A stretch of 64,000 nucleotides of DNA, from NCBI RefSeq assembly GCF_000815105.2, contig NZ_CP010310.2:2666001-2730000 (forward strand), read 5' to 3'. Under the pieces are notes generated by a model that searched no databases, was not told where the DNA came from, and saw only the letters and a list, made by a program, of their open reading frames with translations. Positions within the stretch are counted from its first letter, which is position 1, and the number at the start of each line of letters is the position of its first letter. The DNA is from Pandoraea pulmonicola (lineage in GTDB: Bacteria; Pseudomonadota; Gammaproteobacteria; Burkholderiales; Burkholderiaceae). Below are positions 39,664 through 48,261 of this stretch, piece after piece. The position numbers and the translations under genes are program-made.

Positions 39664-40737
39664 ATGAAGCGAATCTCCATCGCGCCGCAATTGCGTTTCC
39701 GCCACGATGGCAGCGACCTCCCGCTCGACAAGGTGCTGTCGCTGCTCGCGCAGGTGCAGGCGCACGGCAATTTGCAGGCGGCCAGCCAGGCGCTCGGACA
39801 GTCGTACCGCGGGGCCTGGGGGCATGTGAAGGAGATCGAGACGCTCATGGGCGCGCCGCTGCTCACGATGGCGCGCGGACGCGGCGCGGTGCTCACGCCG
39901 CTCGCTCAGCGCCTGCTGTGGGGACAGAAGCGTTTGCAGGCGAGGCTCGGGCCGCTCCTGGAGACGATGGCTTCGGAACTGCAGACGGAGCTAGACGACC
40001 TGCTGCTGCAGAACAGCGACCAGTTGCGGCTCTTTGCCAGTCACGGGCTCGCCGTGGCGGCGCTCGTCGAATTTGCCGGCCGCGTCGGACTGCCTGTCGA
40101 GGTGAGCTACCGTGGCAGCATGGAGGCGATTGCCGCGCTCGCGAAGCACGAATGCGAGGTGGCAAGCTTCCATGTCCCCATCGGCGCGCTGGCCGAGCCG
40201 GTGCTCGACCAGTACATGCCGCTGCTCAAGGGTAAGGCGTACCGGGTCGCCGACGTGGCGTCGCGCCGGCTCGGGCTGATTGTCGCGCGCGGCAACCCGC
40301 TCGGCATCCGAACCCTTGCCGATCTGCCGCGTACCGGCGCGCGCTTCGCGAACCGGGAGCGCGGCTCGGGAACGCGCATCATCTTCGATCTGTTGCTCGT
40401 GCGTGACGGGATCGATCCGTCGGCCATTGCGGGGGCGGAGAATATCGAGTTCACGCATGCGGCCGTGGCCGCCTATATCGCCAGCGGCCGTGCTGACGTC
40501 GGCCTCGCCATCGAAGCGGCGGCGAGCCAGTTCGGGCTCGACTTCATTCCCATCCTCACCGAGCGCTACTGCCTGATGTTCCCCGAGAGCGCCGCAGACT
40601 CGCCGCATTTGCGCGGGCTGCTGGAAATCCTGCAAAGCGGTGAGTATCGGCAAGCCGTTCACGCGATTCCCGGTTACAGCGAAGCGGAGACCGGCAGGGT
40701 GACGTCGTTGTGGGAGGCATTCCCGTCTTTGGGGTGA
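39664..40737 (+). CDS. fdsR: ModE-N/periplasmic-binding-like regulator, FdsR type
   Basis: A 357-residue regulator. Residues 20-100 are a ModE-like winged helix (QAASQALGQSYRGAWGHVKEIE). Residues 130-345 are a molybdate/tungstate-binding-protein-like domain (RFANRERGSGTRIIFDLLL, ENIEFTHAAVAAYIASGRADVGLA). Proteins of this layout sit beside fds operons in Cupriavidus and relatives, where they control formate dehydrogenase. The ligand could be formate, molybdate or a cofactor intermediate. The AAGGTGAG at 39653-39660 is a modest ribosome binding site. It is divergent from the YdeP-like gene, and its stop is 5 bases before the first dyad of the fds promoter region. Confidence 0.82.
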   Translation: MKRISIAPQLRFRHDGSDLPLDKVLSLLAQVQAHGNLQAASQALGQSYRGAWGHVKEIETLMGAPLLTMARGRGAVLTPLAQRLLWGQKRLQARLGPLLETMASELQTELDDLLLQNSDQLRLFASHGLAVAALVEFAGRVGLPVEVSYRGSMEAIAALAKHECEVASFHVPIGALAEPVLDQYMPLLKGKAYRVADVASRRLGLIVARGNPLGIRTLADLPRTGARFANRERGSGTRIIFDLLLVRDGIDPSAIAGAENIEFTHAAVAAYIASGRADVGLAIEAAASQFGLDFIPILTERYCLMFPESAADSPHLRGLLEILQSGEYRQAVHAIPGYSEAETGRVTSLWEAFPSLG

Positions 40738-40741
40738 AAAT

Positions 40742-40767
40742 TTCATATGCTTTGTGTTGCATATGAA
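40742..40767. promoter_or_regulatory. Upstream dyad (operator 1) of the fds operon
   Basis: TTCATATGC-N8-GCATATGAA, a perfect 9-bp inverted repeat right after the fdsR-like stop codon. Its length and symmetry fit a dimeric winged-helix regulator. Its centre is exactly 200 bp from that of the second dyad. Confidence 0.8.
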
Positions 40768-40942
40768 GTGCGCGTGAGAGCACACCCTTCGAAGCCCCGG
40801 CCAGCGTGGGTTGCGGCTGTCCGGCATGCTGCTGTGCAGCAATGTGAGTAGGTGAGGCGCCATCGGTATTTCCACGAGGCTTGTTGGCACGCGCCGTTTG
40901 GACTAATGTCCTAAGTGCTGAGCCCCAAAAAACGGGCCGTCA

Positions 40943-40966
40943 TCATATGCAAAGAGAAACATATGA
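40943..40966. promoter_or_regulatory. Downstream dyad (operator 2) of the fds operon
   Basis: TCATATGC-N8-ACATATGA, the same motif as operator 1 with one mismatch, 30 bases before the fdsG start. Binding here would block transcription or early elongation. Confidence 0.8.
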
Positions 40967-40995
40967 GGCGCCGTTTGCCCCAGGAGACTTTCGAG

Positions 40996-41478
40996 ATGGT
41001 GTCCACACCTCACGCGACGCTCGCGACGCTGCTGGCCCGCCACGCCGGCCGCGCACACGAGTTGTTGCCGCTGCTGCATGCATTGCAGGACAGCGAAGGC
41101 TATATCGATCCGGCGCATGTGCCGGCCATCGCTGCCGCACTGAATCTGTCTCGCGCCGAAGTTCACGGCGTCATCACGTTCTACCACCACTTCCGTAGCG
41201 CGCCACCGCCGCCGACCATCGTTCAGATGTGTCGCGCCGAGGCGTGTCGCAGCCGCGACGGGGAGGCGCTCGTCGCGCACGTCGAAGCCTGCACCGGCGC
41301 GAGGATCGATGGCGAGCCCTGTGGGGGCGTCGGCATCGAGTCGGTGTACTGCCTCGGGCAATGCGCGTTGTCGCCCGCGGTGACCATCAACGGCGAGCTG
41401 CACGCCCGCGTGAGTCCCGCACGCTTCGACGCCTTGCTGGCCGAAGCCATCGACGACAAGGAGGGTGCGCATGTCTGA
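40996..41478 (+). CDS. fdsG: NAD-dependent formate dehydrogenase gamma subunit
   Basis: A 160-residue thioredoxin-like [2Fe-2S] protein, homologous to NuoE. The four cluster cysteines are in VQMCRAEAC and VYCLGQC. An N-terminal helical part (HELLPLLHALQDSEGYI) fits the family. ATG at 40996 is chosen because CAGGAGA lies at 40981-40987; an ATG at 40963 would precede the binding site and overlap operator 2. It relays electrons within the soluble FdsABG complex. It overlaps fdsB by 8 bases. Confidence 0.94.
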   Translation: MVSTPHATLATLLARHAGRAHELLPLLHALQDSEGYIDPAHVPAIAAALNLSRAEVHGVITFYHHFRSAPPPPTIVQMCRAEACRSRDGEALVAHVEACTGARIDGEPCGGVGIESVYCLGQCALSPAVTINGELHARVSPARFDALLAEAIDDKEGAHV

Positions 41479-43111
41479 GGCTTCCGGACGCACGATTTAC
41501 CGTATCTACATTCCGCGTGATTCGGCGGCGCTCGCGGTAGGCGCCGATCGGCTGGCGGCGGCGGTTGCCGCCGAAGCGATCCGACGCGGTATCGCCGTCG
41601 ACATCGTCCGCAACGGTTCGCGGGGGTTGTTCTGGCTGGAGCCGTTGGTGGAAGTCGAGACGCCTGCCGGCCGCATCGGCTACAGCAACGTGCAGGCCGC
41701 GCAGGTGAGCGCGTTGTTCGACGGCGATTGGCCGGCCTGCGCGGCGCAGGACGCCGCGCAAGTCCCGGCTGCGCAAACCCCCGATGGAAGCTGGGGCGCC
41801 GCCATTCCCGCGTGTGTGGGCGTGGTCGATGCGATTCCCTATCTGGCGCGCCAGCAGCGTCTGACGTTTGCTCGCGTTGGCGTGACGAATCCGCTGGACG
41901 CCCCGGAGTACGAGGCACACGGCGGTCTGGCAGGTCTGCGTGCCTGTCTCGCGCTCGACGCCGAGGCCGCATGCCAGACGGTGCTCGACTCCGGCTTGCG
42001 CGGGCGCGGCGGCGCGGCCTTTCCCGCCGGGATCAAGTGGCGCACCGTAAGCCGTGTCAAGGCGCCGCGCAAGTACGTCGTCTGCAACGCCGATGAAGGC
42101 GACTCGGGTACGTTTGCCGACCGGCTCGTCATGGAGAGCGACCCGTTCGTGCTGATCGAAGGCATGATCATCGCGGCGCTGTCCGTGGGCGCTGGCGAAG
42201 GCATCATCTACGTGCGCAGCGAATATCCGCACGCCATCGCGGCGCTGGAAGCCGCCATCGCCATCGCGCGTCGCGAAGGCTGGCTCGGGGAGGACGTGCT
42301 CGGCTCGGGGCGCGCCTGCGAACTGCGCGTGGCGAAGGCGGCCGGCGCCTACATCTGCGGCGAAGAAACCGCGTTGCTCGAAAGCCTCGAAGGCAAGCGC
42401 GGGGTGGTGCGTGCGAAGCCGCCGATTCCCGCGCTCTCCGGACTGTTCGGCGCACCCACGCTCATCAACAACGTGATCACGCTCGCCAGCGTGCCGTTCA
42501 TCTTCGCGCACGGCGCACAGACCTATCGCGAGTACGGCATGGGCCGCTCGCAAGGGACGTTGCCGGTGCAACTCGCGGGCAACGTCCGTCGCGGCGGACT
42601 GGTGGAGTTGGCGTTCGGCGTGACATTGAACACCTTGCTCGACGACTTCGGCGGCGGCACGGCGAGCGGCCGTCCGGCCAAGGCGATCCAGGTGGGCGGG
42701 CCGCTGGGCGCCTATCTGCCGCGTGAGCAATGGGATGTGCCGCTCGACTACGAGGCCTATGCCGCGCTCGGGGCGGTGCTCGGGCATGGCGGCGTGGTCG
42801 TGCACGACGACACGGCCGACATGGCGGCGCTCGCGAGTTACGCGATGGCGTTCTGCGCACTGGAGTCGTGTGGCAAGTGCACGCCGTGCCGCATCGGCTC
42901 GACGCGCGGTGTCGAGGTGATCGAACGGATCCGTCGTGGCGATACCTCCGCGCGCCAGGTGCAACTGCTGCACGATCTCTGCGACACGATGGTCTCGGGG
43001 TCGCTGTGCGCCATGGGCGGCATGACGCCGTTCCCGGTGCGCTCGGCGCTCGAACATTTCCCGGCGGATTTCGGTCTGCCCGATGGCGCCGGATGCGCCG
43101 AAGCCGCCTGA
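41471..43111 (+). CDS. fdsB: NAD-dependent formate dehydrogenase beta subunit (NAD/FMN)
   Basis: A 546-residue protein homologous to NuoF, with an N-terminal thioredoxin-like extension that resembles NuoE but lacks cluster cysteines. The FMN/NAD Gly-rich loop is LRGRGGAAFPAG near residue 180 and a second nucleotide-binding stretch is AYICGEETALLES. The [4Fe-4S] cysteines are in ESCGKCTPCRIG near residue 475 plus a later Cys in LCAMGG. It transfers formate-derived electrons to NAD+. It overlaps fdsG and is followed by fdsA after 30 bases. Confidence 0.95.
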   Translation: MSEASGRTIYRIYIPRDSAALAVGADRLAAAVAAEAIRRGIAVDIVRNGSRGLFWLEPLVEVETPAGRIGYSNVQAAQVSALFDGDWPACAAQDAAQVPAAQTPDGSWGAAIPACVGVVDAIPYLARQQRLTFARVGVTNPLDAPEYEAHGGLAGLRACLALDAEAACQTVLDSGLRGRGGAAFPAGIKWRTVSRVKAPRKYVVCNADEGDSGTFADRLVMESDPFVLIEGMIIAALSVGAGEGIIYVRSEYPHAIAALEAAIAIARREGWLGEDVLGSGRACELRVAKAAGAYICGEETALLESLEGKRGVVRAKPPIPALSGLFGAPTLINNVITLASVPFIFAHGAQTYREYGMGRSQGTLPVQLAGNVRRGGLVELAFGVTLNTLLDDFGGGTASGRPAKAIQVGGPLGAYLPREQWDVPLDYEAYAALGAVLGHGGVVVHDDTADMAALASYAMAFCALESCGKCTPCRIGSTRGVEVIERIRRGDTSARQVQLLHDLCDTMVSGSLCAMGGMTPFPVRSALEHFPADFGLPDGAGCAEAA

Positions 43112-43141
43112 CGCGCAAGCGCCGGGCAGGGAGGACGACAC

Positions 43142-46027
43142 ATGATTCATCCGAACGCATACGTCACGCCGGGCCACGACCGGGACATGGGCACGCCGCC
43201 GCGCGAGAGCGAGGTGGGCGTCACGCTGGAGATCGACGGTCGGACGGTCACCGTGCCGGCTGGCACGTCGATCATGCGCGCCGCCGCGGGCGGCGACGTC
43301 AACATCCCCAAACTCTGCGCCACGGATTCGCTCGAGCCGTTCGGCTCCTGCCGGCTGTGCCTGGTCGAGATCGAGGGGCGCCGCGGCTATCCCGCGTCGT
43401 GCACCACGCCGGTGGAGTCGGGCATGAAGGTGCGCACGCAGTCGCCCAGGCTTCAGGACCTGCGCCGCAACGTAATGGAGCTCTACATCTCCGATCACCC
43501 GCTCGATTGCCTGACGTGCGCCGCCAACGGTGACTGCGAGCTGCAGGATATGGCGGGCGTGACGGGACTGCGCGAGGTGCGCTACGGCTTCGACGGCGAG
43601 AACCATCTCAACAGCGCCAAGGACGAGTCGAACCCGTATTTCACCTATGACCCGTCGAAGTGCATCGTGTGCAATCGCTGTGTGCGCGCATGCGAAGAGA
43701 CGCAGGGCACGTTTGCGCTGACGATTTCGGGGCGAGGCTTCGAGGCGCGCGTCTCGGCCGGCCAGGACCAGCCGTTCATGGACTCCGAGTGCGTCTCGTG
43801 CGGCGCGTGCGTGGCCGCGTGCCCGACGGCTACGCTGCAGGAGAAAACTGTCATCGAGATGGGCCAGCCCGAACACGCCGTCGTGACGACGTGTGCCTAT
43901 TGTGGCGTGGGCTGCGCGTTCAAGGCGGAAATGAAGGGCGGCGAGGTCGTGCGCATGACGCCGTACAAGGACGGTCGCGCCAACGAGGGCCACGCTTGCG
44001 TGAAGGGCCGCTTTGCGTGGGGCTACGCGACCCACAAGGAGCGCATCACCAAGCCGATGATCCGCAGCCGGATCACCGATCCGTGGCGCGAGGTGTCGTG
44101 GGATGAGGCGCTCGACTACGCCGCGTCGGAGTTCCGCCGCATTCAGGCGAAGTACGGGCGCGATTCCATCGGCGGCATCACGTCTTCGCGTTGCACGAAC
44201 GAGGAGACGTACCTCGTGCAGAAGCTCGTGCGCGCGGCGTTCGGCAACAACAACGTCGACACCTGCGCGCGCGTTTGCCATTCGCCGACCGGCTATGGCC
44301 TGAAGCAGACGCTCGGCGAGTCGGCCGGCACACAGACGTTCAAGTCCATCGAGCATTCGGACGTGATCCTCGTGATGGGCGCGAACCCGACCGACGGTCA
44401 CCCGGTGTTCGCCTCGCGGCTCAAGCGCCGCGTGCGCGAGGGCGCGAAGCTCATCGTGATCGATCCGCGCCGCATCGACATCGTCGACGGTCCGCACATC
44501 AAGGCGGCGTTCCATCTGCCGTTGCGCCCGGGCACCAACGTGGCCATGGTCAACGCCATCGCCCATGTGATCGTCACCGAAGGACTGCTCGACGAAGCGT
44601 TCATTGCCGAGCGTTGCGAAGATCGCGCCTTCGCGCAGTGGCGCGAGTTCGTGGCGCAACCTGAGAATTCGCCCGAGGCCGTGGCCGTCGTGACAGGGGT
44701 GGACGCCGAGCAGATTCGCGGCGCGGCGCGTCTGTATGCGACCGGTGGCAATGCCGCCATCTATTACGGCCTGGGCGTGACCGAACACGCGCAGGGCTCG
44801 ACCACGGTCATGGGCATTGCCAACCTGGCGATGGCCACGGGCAACGTGGGGCGCGAAGGCGTGGGCGTGAATCCGCTGCGCGGGCAGAACAACGTGCAGG
44901 GGTCGTGCGACATGGGCTCGTTCCCGCACGAGTTGCCCGGCTATCGGCACGTGGCCGACTCGTTGGTGCGCGGCGAATTCGAAGCGGCCTGGGGCGTCAC
45001 GCTGCAGGCCGAGCCGGGGCTGCGCATTCCGAACATGTTCGACGCGGCGATCCATGGCAGCTTCAAGGGGCTGTACTGCCAGGGCGAAGACATCGTCCAG
45101 TCCGATCCGAATACACAGCACGTGGCCGCCGCGATGGAGGCCATGGAGTGCATCGTCGTGCAGGACATCTTCCTCAACGAGACGGCCAAGTACGCCCACG
45201 TGCTGCTGCCCGGCACGACGTTCCTCGAGAAGGACGGCACGTTCACGAACGCCGAGCGCCGCATCTCGCGTGTGCGCCGCGTGATGGCGCCCGTGCCCGG
45301 CATGGCCGACTGGGAGGTGACGATCGCGCTGGCCGGGCGCCTCGGTTACGAGATGCCGTATTCGCATCCGTCGGAGATCATGGACGAGATCGCGCGTCTC
45401 ACGCCGACGTTCCGGGGCGTGAGCTATGAAAAGCTCGATCGGATGGGCAGCCTGCAGTGGCCGTGCAACGAGGACGCGCCCGACGGCACGCCGATCATGC
45501 ACGTGGACAGTTTCGTGCGCGGCAAGGGACGCTTCATCATCACGCGTTACGTCCCGACCGACGAAAAGGTCACGCCGCGCTACCCGTTGCTGCTCACCAC
45601 GGGCCGCATCCTCTCGCAATACAATGTCGGGGCGCAGACGCGCCGCACGCACAACGTCCACTGGCACGACGAAGACCGGCTCGAAATCCATCCGCACGAC
45701 GCGCAGGAGCGCGGCATCAAGGATGGCGACTGGGTCGGCATTCGCAGCCGTGCCGGCGAGACGGTGCTGCGAGCGTTGATCAGCGAGCGAATGCAGCCGG
45801 GCGTGGTGTACACGACCTTCCACTTCCCCGAGTCGGGGGCGAACGTCATCACCACCGACAACTCGGACTGGGCGACCAATTGTCCCGAGTACAAGGTCAC
45901 GGCCGTACAGGTATTGCCGGTGGTGCAGCCGTCGGCATGGCAGGCGAAGTATTCGACGTTCAACCGCACGCAGCTCGAATTGCTCGATGCGGCCCGTAAC
46001 CCGTCCGAGCCGGTTTCGGCGAAGTAG
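43142..46027 (+). CDS. fdsA: NAD-dependent formate dehydrogenase alpha subunit (Mo-bisMGD)
   Basis: A 961-residue catalytic subunit. The N-terminal 230 residues form a NuoG-like module: a [2Fe-2S] site (PFGSCRLCLVE), a His/Cys [4Fe-4S] site (HPLDCLTCAANGDC) and two [4Fe-4S] ferredoxin sites (CIVCNRCVRAC, CVSCGACVAAC). The molybdopterin part follows with a [4Fe-4S] motif CAYCGVGC. The predicted Mo ligand is the Cys in TCARVCHSPTG near residue 378, followed by the conserved His. It oxidises formate to CO2. It is full length with all residues in place. The ribosome binding site GGGAGGACGA precedes the ATG. Confidence 0.96.
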   Translation: MIHPNAYVTPGHDRDMGTPPRESEVGVTLEIDGRTVTVPAGTSIMRAAAGGDVNIPKLCATDSLEPFGSCRLCLVEIEGRRGYPASCTTPVESGMKVRTQSPRLQDLRRNVMELYISDHPLDCLTCAANGDCELQDMAGVTGLREVRYGFDGENHLNSAKDESNPYFTYDPSKCIVCNRCVRACEETQGTFALTISGRGFEARVSAGQDQPFMDSECVSCGACVAACPTATLQEKTVIEMGQPEHAVVTTCAYCGVGCAFKAEMKGGEVVRMTPYKDGRANEGHACVKGRFAWGYATHKERITKPMIRSRITDPWREVSWDEALDYAASEFRRIQAKYGRDSIGGITSSRCTNEETYLVQKLVRAAFGNNNVDTCARVCHSPTGYGLKQTLGESAGTQTFKSIEHSDVILVMGANPTDGHPVFASRLKRRVREGAKLIVIDPRRIDIVDGPHIKAAFHLPLRPGTNVAMVNAIAHVIVTEGLLDEAFIAERCEDRAFAQWREFVAQPENSPEAVAVVTGVDAEQIRGAARLYATGGNAAIYYGLGVTEHAQGSTTVMGIANLAMATGNVGREGVGVNPLRGQNNVQGSCDMGSFPHELPGYRHVADSLVRGEFEAAWGVTLQAEPGLRIPNMFDAAIHGSFKGLYCQGEDIVQSDPNTQHVAAAMEAMECIVVQDIFLNETAKYAHVLLPGTTFLEKDGTFTNAERRISRVRRVMAPVPGMADWEVTIALAGRLGYEMPYSHPSEIMDEIARLTPTFRGVSYEKLDRMGSLQWPCNEDAPDGTPIMHVDSFVRGKGRFIITRYVPTDEKVTPRYPLLLTTGRILSQYNVGAQTRRTHNVHWHDEDRLEIHPHDAQERGIKDGDWVGIRSRAGETVLRALISERMQPGVVYTTFHFPESGANVITTDNSDWATNCPEYKVTAVQVLPVVQPSAWQAKYSTFNRTQLELLDAARNPSEPVSAK

Positions 46028-46057
46028 GGCGGCGATCTCCGGAGTTCGTGTTTGACG

Positions 46058-46972
46058 ATGTCCAACCCTTTGCGCGATCGGCAGTCCGGTCGCGACGCTT
46101 TTCCCGACGGCAAGCCGGTCGGCGCCGCCTGCGACGTGGCGCCCGCCGCGCTCGATCCGGAAAATCTGACGACGCATGCGTCTTTCGACGTGCGCCGCTT
46201 CCGCCATGGCGCATGGCAACACGCTGGCGACGAACTGGCGGAAGAAGTGCCCGTGGCGCTGGAGTTCAATGGCATCTCCCACGTGGTGATGCTTGCGAGC
46301 CCCGCGGACATCGAAGACTTCGCCTTTGGCTTCGCCCTGTCCGAAGGGATTCTGAACGATCGGCGCGAGTGCTACGGCGTCGACGTCTCGGCGACGACGC
46401 AGGGCATCACCGCCCATCTTGAGGTGTCCTCGCGCGCCTTCGCCGGTCTCAAGGCGCGTCGGCGCAATTTGACGGGGCGCACCGGCTGCGGCCTGTGCGG
46501 CACGGAGAGTCTGGATCAGGTCTTGCGGCCGCTGCCGACCGCGGGCGAGCCACTGCGTGTGTCGCACGCGGCGCTCGCGGCGGCGCATGCCGGCCTCGCG
46601 GCGCATCAACGGCTCAACGCCGTGACCGGCGCGGTTCACGGCGCGGCATGGTGCTCGCCGCAAGGCGAAATCCTCTGCTTGCGCGAGGACGTGGGGCGTC
46701 ACAACGCGCTCGACAAGCTCATCGGCGCGCTCGCGCGCCAGGATCTCCGATTCGATGGCGGCTTCGTGCTCATGACGAGCCGGGCGAGCGTGGAAATCGT
46801 ACAAAAGGCCGCACAGGTCGGCATTCCGATGGTGGCTGCCGTGTCGGCGGCCACGGCGCTGGCCGTGCGCACGGCGGCGGCGGCCGGCGTCACGCTCGTG
46901 GGATTCGTGCGTGGCGAGCAGTGCGTCGTCTATACCGGTGGGGCGGCGCTCGACGGCGGCGCCCGGGCATAG
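46058..46972 (+). CDS. fdhD: Formate dehydrogenase sulfurtransferase/accessory protein
   Basis: A 304-residue FdhD family protein, also called FdsC. The redox-active CxxC is in GRTGCGLCGTESL near residue 145, and the GDP-binding part is SRASVEIVQKAAQ. It moves sulfur from IscS to the Mo cofactor and protects it before insertion into FdsA. It starts 31 bases after fdsA. An in-frame TTG at 46052 stands at a better distance from the GGAG (46041-46044), so the true start may be two codons earlier than the ATG used here. Confidence 0.93.
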   Translation: MSNPLRDRQSGRDAFPDGKPVGAACDVAPAALDPENLTTHASFDVRRFRHGAWQHAGDELAEEVPVALEFNGISHVVMLASPADIEDFAFGFALSEGILNDRRECYGVDVSATTQGITAHLEVSSRAFAGLKARRRNLTGRTGCGLCGTESLDQVLRPLPTAGEPLRVSHAALAAAHAGLAAHQRLNAVTGAVHGAAWCSPQGEILCLREDVGRHNALDKLIGALARQDLRFDGGFVLMTSRASVEIVQKAAQVGIPMVAAVSAATALAVRTAAAAGVTLVGFVRGEQCVVYTGGAALDGGARA

Positions 46973-47015
46973 GCAATCGGCATGGCAACGCAGCAACGTA
47001 GGAGCGAAACACTCG

Positions 47016-47258
47016 ATGGACGGCAATAACCTCGTGCGTATGGCCAATCGCATCGCCGACTTCTTCGAATCCCTGCCGGATCGCGAAGAAGCCATGGCCG
47101 AAGTCGCAGCGCATCTGCACAAGTTCTGGGATCCGCGCATGCGTGCCCAGATTCTGGCGCTGGCCGAGACGCCGGCAGCCAACGACATGCATGCACTCGT
47201 TCGTGAAGCGCTGTCCCGCCACCGCGAGCGCCTCACGCCCGCCACCGCCGTGTCGTGA
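47016..47258 (+). CDS. fdsD: Formate dehydrogenase delta subunit
   Basis: An 80-residue small helical protein matching the FdsD family (RMANRIADFFES, HLHKFWDPRMR). It is a minor component or assembly factor of the soluble formate dehydrogenase and is reported to support cofactor insertion with FdhD. AGGAG at 47000-47004 precedes the ATG. It is the last recognisable gene of the operon, with no clear terminator after it. Confidence 0.93.
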   Translation: MDGNNLVRMANRIADFFESLPDREEAMAEVAAHLHKFWDPRMRAQILALAETPAANDMHALVREALSRHRERLTPATAVS

Positions 47259-47361
47259 TCGCCGCACCGCGAGACGCCATGGGCCACGCGTGGGTACGCA
47301 GCTCGCGGTATAGTGTAGGGAACGGTCGCGCCCGGCGCGGCCTTCACGAGCGGAGGACTTG

Positions 47362-47607
47362 ATGAGCGATACCCGCAAGCCCAGTCCACAGCGTCCCCAT
47401 CAGGAAGACGAGGTGGAACGCGACCTCGACGAGGGACTCGAGGAAACGTTTCCGGCGAGCGATCCGGTTTCCATTGGCATCGACAAGCCGACGCGTGTGC
47501 CTGCCTCGCGCAATACCCAGGGCAAGCGCCTTGACGAAGGGTTGGAGGAAACCTTCCCTGCGAGCGACCCGGTCTCGATCGACACGGACAAGACGCCAAA
47601 GCGCTGA
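47362..47607 (+). CDS. Short acidic protein with an internal duplication
   Basis: An 81-residue cytoplasmic protein, strongly charged and probably disordered. It carries the motif LDEGLEETFPASDPVSI twice, at about residues 22-38 and 57-73, joined by a basic, proline-containing linker. Single-copy proteins with this motif occur widely in Burkholderiales and rhizobia and have no known function. The two DNA copies differ at many third codon positions, so the duplication is old and selected at protein level. A good CGGAGGA precedes the ATG. It lies downstream of fdsD by about 100 bases but need not belong to that operon. Confidence 0.75.
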   Translation: MSDTRKPSPQRPHQEDEVERDLDEGLEETFPASDPVSIGIDKPTRVPASRNTQGKRLDEGLEETFPASDPVSIDTDKTPKR

Positions 47608-47791
47608 CGATCGCGGCACAAAGGCGGCGGATCGGGTGCCATTTCGGGCAGATTTGCCGCACAGCCCCGCCGGACGGGGCCGGCGGCCAAAAAAATATTC
47701 TCCGGCCCGGCGTGGGTTTGCCGCCCGGCCGGGGCGAATTCATGGCAAAATGCCGCGCCTGACTCTCTCAGGCTGGGACTGTAGAAAATAA

Positions 47792-48148
47792 ATGGCGGCA
47801 GGTACGGTAAAAAAAGTTCGACGTTACGCGCTGGAAACCATCGACGTGATGGGGCAGAGCGGGCTGGGCGTCGTCGAGCGCCCGGACGGGCGATTCGTCA
47901 TGTATCCGGAGTACTGGACGCAGACGCAGGCGCTCAGCCAGAAAATGCGCACGTTGTACCGCCGCAATTGCCAGCTCGAGTACCAACTGGCGAAGCTCAC
48001 GCGTGAGCTGGACCGCCTGCGCAGCGTGGTCGACACGCCGCGTCCTGCCGGAAACCCGCAAGCCTCGCTGCCCGGGACCGATGTGCCTCAGCCCGAACCC
48101 CAGCCGGCCGCCGAGCTTCCGCCACGACGGCGCAAACGCGCCGCCTGA
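47792..48148 (+). CDS. Hypothetical protein with a coiled-coil segment
   Basis: A 118-residue protein that I cannot place in a family. Residues 1-45 are mixed (VRRYALETIDVMGQSGLGVVERPDGRFVM cut short here); residues 48-80 form a likely coiled coil (QKMRTLYRRNCQLEYQLAKL); residues 83-118 are Pro-rich with a basic RRRKR end. The basic ends and helix suggest a nucleic-acid or membrane-surface binder, but this is only an inference. The upstream 180 bases contain an A-rich patch (47690-47697) and are otherwise unremarkable. Confidence 0.6.
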   Translation: MAAGTVKKVRRYALETIDVMGQSGLGVVERPDGRFVMYPEYWTQTQALSQKMRTLYRRNCQLEYQLAKLTRELDRLRSVVDTPRPAGNPQASLPGTDVPQPEPQPAAELPPRRRKRAA

Positions 48149-48261
48149 GCGCGCCGCCGTGCGCCTGCCTGTGCCACGGTTTCGTCATAGCTCCCGATTT
48201 CCCTGTATCAGCGACCAAACTCCCCCCAACCAGCCGTTTATTGCTTGCTTCGCCGACCATC

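Noticed and set aside
41387..47743. A 2118-codon open frame on the minus strand opposite the fds operon
   Set aside because: The plus strand encodes well-recognised fdsGBA, fdhD and fdsD. In very GC-rich genes stop codons are rare in some antisense frames. The antisense protein is Arg/His/Ala-rich with no domain and no ribosome binding site.
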